Source: Adiantum capillus-veneris
Lineage: Eukaryota; Streptophyta; Polypodiopsida; Polypodiales; Pteridaceae
Length of the DNA stretch: 60,000 bases
Direction of reading: 5' to 3'
Assembly: GCA_014529385.2 (NCBI GenBank)
Contig: CM043943.1
Location: 153,181,092 to 153,241,091, forward strand
Below the pieces are notes generated by a model, which was not told the origin of the DNA, did not search any database, and was given only the letters and a program-made list of their open reading frames with translations. The translations under genes were made by a program, and so were the position numbers. Positions 54,171 through 60,000 of this stretch are shown in pieces. Each line of letters begins with the position of its first letter. Position 1 is the stretch's first letter.

Positions 54171-54900
54171 ACGAAGGATACACAAGAAACAGGCAACTGT
54201 CTTCAATCAAAAAATGAGATACTACAGGAGACAAAGAATAGATCAAAGTCATCAATAAGCAAACAACAAGTATGGGTACAGAAATATCTACGTGAATGAG
54301 CCTACAAACCACAGTGCACTAGCAGACAGCCTCCAAAAAACCAGGTTAATCAAACACCAAACAGAGTCATCAAACAGATATGGATACCGAAGAACATGCT
54401 CAATCGCCAATTACATCAAAAACACATTTGGATCCCCAAGGTGATGCTACAGGAACTCCCTTCAGTACAAGCAAAACCAGCAGCCAGACAAACGACATCA
54501 GCAAATCAATCTGTGTGGATGTCTATCAACAGAAAAGCCACCAAGACCAAAAAAGAGGCAATAAACCTACAAACGCATCCAAAAAAAATCTAAAAATGGC
54601 AAGAAAAAGAGAAAAATATTACAGCGACAACAGCCACGACAATTCTCTCCACGGAGACCACAACGGTCATACCTACAGTAGCGGAAAACCAGGGCACCTT
54701 CGCAAAGAAGACGATCAAACAAAGAGCGGCAGAATTACAACTTTTAATTGCAAAGAAAATCCACCAAAAAAATCAACAACAAACAGGAAACCTCGACGTC
54801 GAATGCCAATAAGCGTCTTGCTTATTCCCTCCTCTCGCACAGCATTACTTTTACCATGCATTGATCGCGTATGCATCAGGTAGGGCCACGTTACAAGGCC
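54171..54900 (+). pseudogene. WxPK-motif region of the plus-strand element
   Basis: Broken frames contain QVWVQKYL, QIWIPKNML, KHIWIPKVML and VWMSINRK, the same tryptophan motif family as in the other elements, with Gln/Lys-rich linkers. Confidence 0.6.
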
Positions 54901-54962
54901 ATGTATTAGCACGTTTTTTTTTTAACCCATGCATAGCATATACCCCGAGGCGATACCTTGTC

Positions 54963-54976
54963 ATCCGGGAGGACTC
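54963..54976 (+). other. Polypurine tract at the end of the plus-strand element
   Basis: Located within 54975-54995 by eye: ATTAGGAGGGGGGAGGCA, followed by TTCTCAATGCGGACC. It matches the internal tract at 41047-41060 in the nested element. The position is approximate to about 20 bp. The sequence after it does not begin TG, so the exact LTR start is unclear. Confidence 0.5.
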
Positions 54977-54995
54977 CAATTAGGAGGGGGGAGGC

Positions 54996-56580
54996 ATTCT
55001 CAATGCGGACCCGATGACAGTAAAAAGCAGCAAAAAGGGCATGTTTTGACTATTTTTAAGGGATTTACGTTTGATTGTGAAATTTTTTGGACTAACCAAA
55101 GTACATATGCCCTTATACAGCATTAATCTACAGAGATATGAGGCCAAACGCCAAATTGGGGCCGATAAGTGTATGTATATATATAAAAATAGCCATTTTT
55201 TGGGCAGAATATTAGTAAAACAGAGAAATCCGGCCATAAAAATTACATGTCAGTGTACATAATGTGTCAGGATGAAGTTTTTGATTTATTTTGATTTTTG
55301 GGGTTTTTTGGGTTGATTTTTCTATTTTCCTTTTAAATTTACTAATTATTGGCAGAAAAACTTCAAAAATACAAAAAGCAGGTGAAATGTAATCGTAATG
55401 AAAAACCAAAAAGATGGGGATGATCAGTGACTAGAAAAAAACCCAGGGTGCAATGGGGGTGCAATTATGACAATGAAGCGGGAGGCGTGTTGTGGCTAGA
55501 TTTTGACCGAATCGTCAAAATTCTCAGAAACTGGGCAAATGGAGTCCAAATGGGGAACTTTTCGAGTCTAAACCACGTTTCGCGAAAAGTTAGGAGCACA
55601 TGTCAAATTTCATGAAAAATGGTTCTGGGACCCCCATTATAAGATTTTTTCACTCCACTTAGAGCTCATTTCTACTATTCACTTGTGAGAGAGAGCTCTA
55701 GCCACCTAGAGCGCACAGGACTTTCAGCAGTCGATACGCCACGCACAGTCATCCGACAACTACCAGATATGAGAGGTAGACTCAGCACCTTATGCTCTTC
55801 ATGTATATGTGATGTTTTGTCGCCAAAACTAGCATAGAACTCCAACAAGGTTTGCAGGGTAGAGACCTGTGAGCGTAGATAACCACCTAACGGCTAACCC
55901 AATACCAACAAGACTTCATAGGGGGTTTACCCTAGCCTAGGAGACCAATATTGGATGCCCGAAAGAGGCAAGAAAGCAACGGAAAAAACCCTAGCTTCTA
56001 GAGCCCTGCAAGAAGCCACAAAGAGGAAATCCGGCAAAGGTAGCCCAAATCATACCAAAACTCATGAGTAGGCGCTTCTCGACGAGATCTACAAGGCTGC
56101 ATGGGCTACATGGCCAAAAGATGACCAAAAGTAGGCCTTAGCTTTAGAAACGGCATCGGAAATGCAAAGCGTCACTTGGCTCTCACAACCAAGCGAGACG
56201 TCCGTTTGCCACCAAACTTCGCGAGCGGCTTACCAAGGCCTTCAACAACCAAATCCTATGGTGGTAGACCACTACAAATCATCGCGGGCATGCAAGCGCA
56301 ATCCTGGCGCTTCCAGAGTGACAAATCGCCAAACGAAGCTCAAGTGAAGCCAAAACCAACAAGAATCACATGGCAAGGTTCCCCAAGGGATAATAGAGCT
56401 ATGCGGGTCATCATCAAGAAATTTCATCGTGGGAAAGCGCTCCAAGAGTCAGAAGTCGCCTTTGAGGCTCCGAAAGCCAAGAAGGGAGTTTTTAACTAAC
56501 CATTTGATTTTTTAAATTGAAATAAAGCACAAAGGGACTTAGGAAGGTCATATGCACATGTTAGTAGGACTGATTACCAA
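54996..56580 (+). other. Putative LTR-like and leader sequence, unresolved
   Basis: The first 120 bp match the U3-like relic at 40886-41046 (reversed). TATATATATAAAAA at about 55176 could be a TATA signal. AGAGAGAGCTCTAG near 55690 and CCTAGCCTAGGAGACC near 55935 follow the style of LTR R/U5 regions, but no tRNA-Asp primer site appears after them (TTGGATGCCCGAAAG near 55952 lies at the expected place). ORF 56176-56499 is unrecognised. Confidence 0.35.
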
Positions 56581-57600
56581 AAAAAATGCACAGGAGACAT
56601 ACTACGCGTAGGATGTCTCAAGGCCATGTTTGGGCACCCAACTCATCATTCAACCATACACACAACTTCTACATGTCATTTACAACTTATCCCTCAAGTT
56701 TCACCCCATTTGGACAAAAGTTGACCTCTTATGCATCAAATAACACAAAGTTAGAGCATAGAGGCAAGAATTGGTCATAGACCTATCAAAAATAATCCAA
56801 ATCAAGTGAAACTTGAACCATACACTCTTCACATCATGTCAAAGCTAACTGTGACGTCATATCTACAAAATCATGAAAAAAGACATACTACGCGTAGTAT
56901 GTCTCTAAGCTTCAAATGACCTCCAGATGGATTTTTTGTCCTTCATACATGTTTACCACATTCATACAAGCGCACCCACCAAGTGTCCAGCCAAACAAAT
57001 CAATTTTTGGCCTCATAGCTCCATAGATGTACATTTTAGAGTCCCAAACACCAAAAATGGTCTTCCTACCCTCAAAACTTATCCAAATTCAATCTAAGAC
57101 CATGGTGATGATCTACAAGCTATGCTCTATCATACTGACAAATTTCATGCAATTCTGAGCAAGAAAGACATCCTACGCGTAGTATGTCTCCAGAGTCATA
57201 TTGACCTACTAAGCAAAGTTTGACATCATAAATGGAACCATCATGCTACAAGAAGCCTACATATCAATTTTCAAGCCATTTGGACAACATTTGATTATCA
57301 GCACAGGACATCCTACTCATTTGTGAACCAAAAGCCTAAAACAGTCCAATATTTCACTTTTTGGTGTCCAAATCAAAATCCAAGGACATAGTTATGATGT
57401 ACAGGTCATAGGCTATCATCATGACAAGTTTCAAGTCATTCTGAGGATAAAGACATCCTACGCGTAGTATGTCTCTAGGCTTAATTTGAAGCACAATTCT
57501 TACTGTTTTCATTTGCAAGCCCCCCTTAATCCCTCTTGAGCTCATGTTTCAATTTTCAAGTCAATTGGATAGTTAAAACTCAGTTTATCAGCTAATCTGT
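56581..57600 (+). repeat. Four ~285-bp diverged repeats, each with a palindromic 24-bp site
   Basis: Sites at 56594-56617, 56881-56904, 57166-57189 and 57451-57474; spacing 287, 285, 285. Between sites the units are alignable only in places (for example 'ccatttggacaa', 'tcatgacaa'). The sites are nearly constant. Confidence 0.9.
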
Positions 57601-57622
57601 AAAGAACGCTAACTTTGGACTA

Positions 57623-58728
57623 TTGAGTGCAACAAGATCCATGGCAACCGCTAAGTCACCAGCAAAGAAGAAAAGAATGACCAAAAAAGATTACCTAGAT
57701 GAAGTGGAGCCATTTGTAATACCAGCAGGAACCATAAATCCCATTACCACTTGGTTACAAAGCAACCTACTGGAAGCAAACGACCTCAAGATATGCCAAG
57801 GCCTACTGTTCAAGGACCCAAAAGGCAATGCCATAGAGCTGCCAATGATATATCTAAGGAACTCAATGAGTTCACGAGAAATCCAGATATATTGTCTCTC
57901 TTGGAAAAGCTAGACTTACACAATTATTTTGAAGCGTTGCCAGCAGGAATTGACATCTAGAGAGTCTGGGAATTCATCACCACAATCAAAGAAAACGGCA
58001 TAGCCAAAGTGACAGATCTGCAAGGAAAGACCAGAGTAATTGTAATCATGCCAGAAGTGGTCGCAAGTGCATTGAACCTCTCTAACAAAGGCGACAGTGT
58101 CAACAAGAGGCGAGAAGAGATAAAGGTATACAAAGAAATCAAGAAGAACTACACCTTCAAGGATGTTTCTGATCCAATGGTGGCAACCATGTGCCAACTT
58201 TACAACCAATATTTCCATATGTGCACAAAGAGACCTCAAAAGTACACTGCACCACCGGCAACAATTGGAACGACATTTACATGGGCAATGAAGACAAGTA
58301 GGCCAAAAGAGATAGATTATGCGGTGTACCTATAGTACAACATTGTGAGAATGGGAACCCCGAATCCTACATACATTGCACCAGGGGAGATGCTTACAAA
58401 GGTGATATCTGAAGCTTTACATGCAAGGGGCCAGTGGCCTCTTCCTCCATCACAGAATGACTGGTTAAAGCTGACAGAGGACAAGGAAGAGGAACAACCT
58501 ACAGCTCCCAGGGTAACCACCAGACTAAAGAGAAAGCTAGAGACAGTGGAAGAAGAGCCTGCTCAACGGAAGAAAGCTATTGTACAAATGCTAGCAAAAG
58601 AGACCAAATCCCAGAAGGCTGCTCTGCTAGAAAGGTTGATGGAAAGTTTCAAAGCCCAACGAATGCTAAAAGGAGATCTAAATGAATTATGGAAGCCCTC
58701 ACTTGAGGCAATGTCTGGATCTTCTTGA
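57623..58728 (+). pseudogene. ORF after the palindromic leader, unknown function
   Basis: Reads MATAKSPAKKKRMTKKDYLD near the start, then an undefined globular part (NYFEALPAGIDI, LQGKTRVIVIMPEVVASALNL, PMVATMCQLYNQYF) and a basic carboxy end (TRLKRKLETVEEE). It crosses a frame change near 57860 and stops at 57958 and 58333. It sits where gag begins in the other two leader-bearing elements but does not resemble them. Some Tat/Ogre elements carry an extra ORF before gag; that is a possible parallel, not shown. Confidence 0.45.
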
Positions 58729-60000
58729 AGGGCAAATAGGAATCGCTTCGAAGACTACATAAATAATTTTGAGATCCTAGATGCGGCAGCTGAGAACATC
58801 ACCATTTACTGACGAAGAGGTTGATGATGTGAGGTGGCAGCTGCTAGAAGAGTAGGAAGGAGAAGAAAGAGAGAGGAAAACAAAAGCTGACCGGGATTTC
58901 AAAAAGAAACCATCAACCCGAGAGTCAAGTCCTCCACCATCACCACCTCCTCCTAGTCCTCCTCAACCCCGACAAACTGAGGAGTTGAACAAATCTAATG
59001 GGCAACAAGACTCCAAGGAAGAGGAGAACAAAGAGGAAGAGCAGAAGGCAGAAATTGAACCAAAAGATGAGAAGCAACATCCTGAGGCAAGGAATTATGG
59101 AATATTCTTGGATCTGCTAGCTGCTGGATACACCCGAGAGGAGGCATCTCAGACAACATTTCAATTATCAACACCTAAACCAGAAAAATCCGCATTGAGC
59201 CCTCTTTTGGTGGAGCTGAAGGAGAATTCAACAGACACCATAGATTTGCAACCACAAGAGGAAGACTGGGAAGAAGTTATACAAAGACTGCAAGGATTGA
59301 GAGCTTGATCAATGGCCAAAGAAATAGAGTACGAAGAGCTGAGGTTGAGTGAAGAAAATGTGAAAAAAAAGTGGAAACACTCCAGAGGCAAAACCAGGAG
59401 CTGCTGCATAGCCAAGCACAGGTACAAGCTCAATTAGAAGTAGCACTATAGAAATGTCAAGAGCTAGAAAATCAAGGCCAGGAAAACAATCAGAAGCTGC
59501 TAAACTCTGAAGAGGAATACCAAAAAGTCAGCAAGGCTCTTTCTGAAGCTGAGAAGGAAAGGGATGAGCTAACCCTACAGTTAGCGGAAGAGTCGAAGCA
59601 AGTAGAGAGCTTGAAAGAAGCTAAGGACAGGGCTGAAATATCATATGAAGCTAGCCAAGATGAGGTAATTGAGCTCAAAGATCAAATCAAAGTAAAAGAG
59701 AAAACTATTAAGAGGTTGAGAGCATCGCCAGGCAGGGCAAGAGCTGCAGCTACAACTAGCACGAGCCAAGAAAAAGATGCATTTGAAGAACAAATGATAG
59801 AACTCCAAAAAGAGCTGACGCTTGAGAAGAATCAGAGAGTGATGATAGCAGAAGGATCAATGGTGATACAAAGCCGATTGGAAGAGGAGAACAAGTCATT
59901 GAAAGCAGAATTGTTGAAGCTTCAGGAAAGATTAGACGATAATTCACAAACGCTGCAAACAGAGAATACAAAGATAAAACAAAATTTAGACAAAGCTGAT
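58729..60000 (+). pseudogene. Glutamate-rich, coiled-coil ORFs running off the window
   Basis: 58985-59308 is Glu/Lys-rich with a globular patch (NYGIFLDLLAAGYTREEA). From about 59416 to the end one frame shows long heptad-like sequence (EKERDELTLQLAEE, LEEENKSLKAELLKLQ), a predicted coiled coil. Stops at about 59308, 59450 and a frame shift near 59370 break it. It may be the carboxy part of the ORF starting at 57623. The end lies outside the window. Confidence 0.45.

Noticed and set aside
55952-55975. Primer binding site TTGGATGCCCGAAAG
   Set aside because: The position after a possible LTR end is suggestive, but I cannot match it to a tRNA 3' end.

Overview
This is nuclear DNA from a large, repeat-rich plant genome. 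Spliceosomal introns have GT-AG ends, LTR retrotransposons use a tRNA-Asp-type primer site (TGGCGCCGTTGCCGGGGA), and both copia and gypsy elements are present. I cannot name the species; a fern or another large-genome vascular plant would fit. I found no clear single-copy host gene, no rRNA or tRNA gene and no CRISPR array. Nearly all of the window is transposons nested in transposons, most of them broken.

Layout. Positions 1-1565 are the 3' end of a minus-strand gypsy-like element. Its tail ORF is cut by a truncated copia element (1566 to about 5400, minus strand). Positions 5441-24783 look like one large DNA transposon with short inverted ends and four intron-containing genes in two convergent pairs: A (5884-7057, +), B (19116 to 7369, -), C (20332-21922, +) and D (24411 to about 21776, -). 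A young 9.5-kb LTR element (9115-18621, target duplication GGGCC) sits inside gene B. Positions 24784-28243 are decayed minus-strand gag/protease sequence, followed by an RNase H scrap and simple repeats. From about 30.4 kb to 54.98 kb lies a plus-strand gypsy-like element: LTR, primer site, leader, gag, protease, RT, RNase H, integrase, then a second protease-like domain. It is split by a nested minus-strand, gag-protease-only LTR element (38201-49609). From about 55 kb to the window end there is a further element with a palindrome-bearing leader and coiled-coil ORFs.

Two things stand out. First, gene B of the DNA transposon encodes a histone H3-like domain (with CENH3-like traits) followed by a Ulp1/C48-type protease and an SPKK-rich tail. 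Read in frame with its introns, it is one protein broken by a frameshift, a stop and the LTR insertion. Next to it are a possible BAH-like gene (A) and a transposase-like gene (D), which suggests a chromatin-oriented transposon that I do not recognise as a described family. Second, the leaders of three retroelements carry arrays of a 24-bp near-perfect palindrome (half-site AGACATCCTACG). It is much better conserved than the sequence around it and recurs at spacings near 125, 285 and 442 bp.

The retroelements also share a family style: Gag and protease without RT in two elements, repeated W-[IV]-P-K motifs after the protease, in-frame stops between Gag and protease, and an internal polypurine tract followed by about 2 kb of extra sequence. 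In one element that extra sequence includes a captured DEAD-box helicase fragment. The full-length plus-strand element (RT to integrase) is a plausible relative of the pol donor for these non-autonomous elements.
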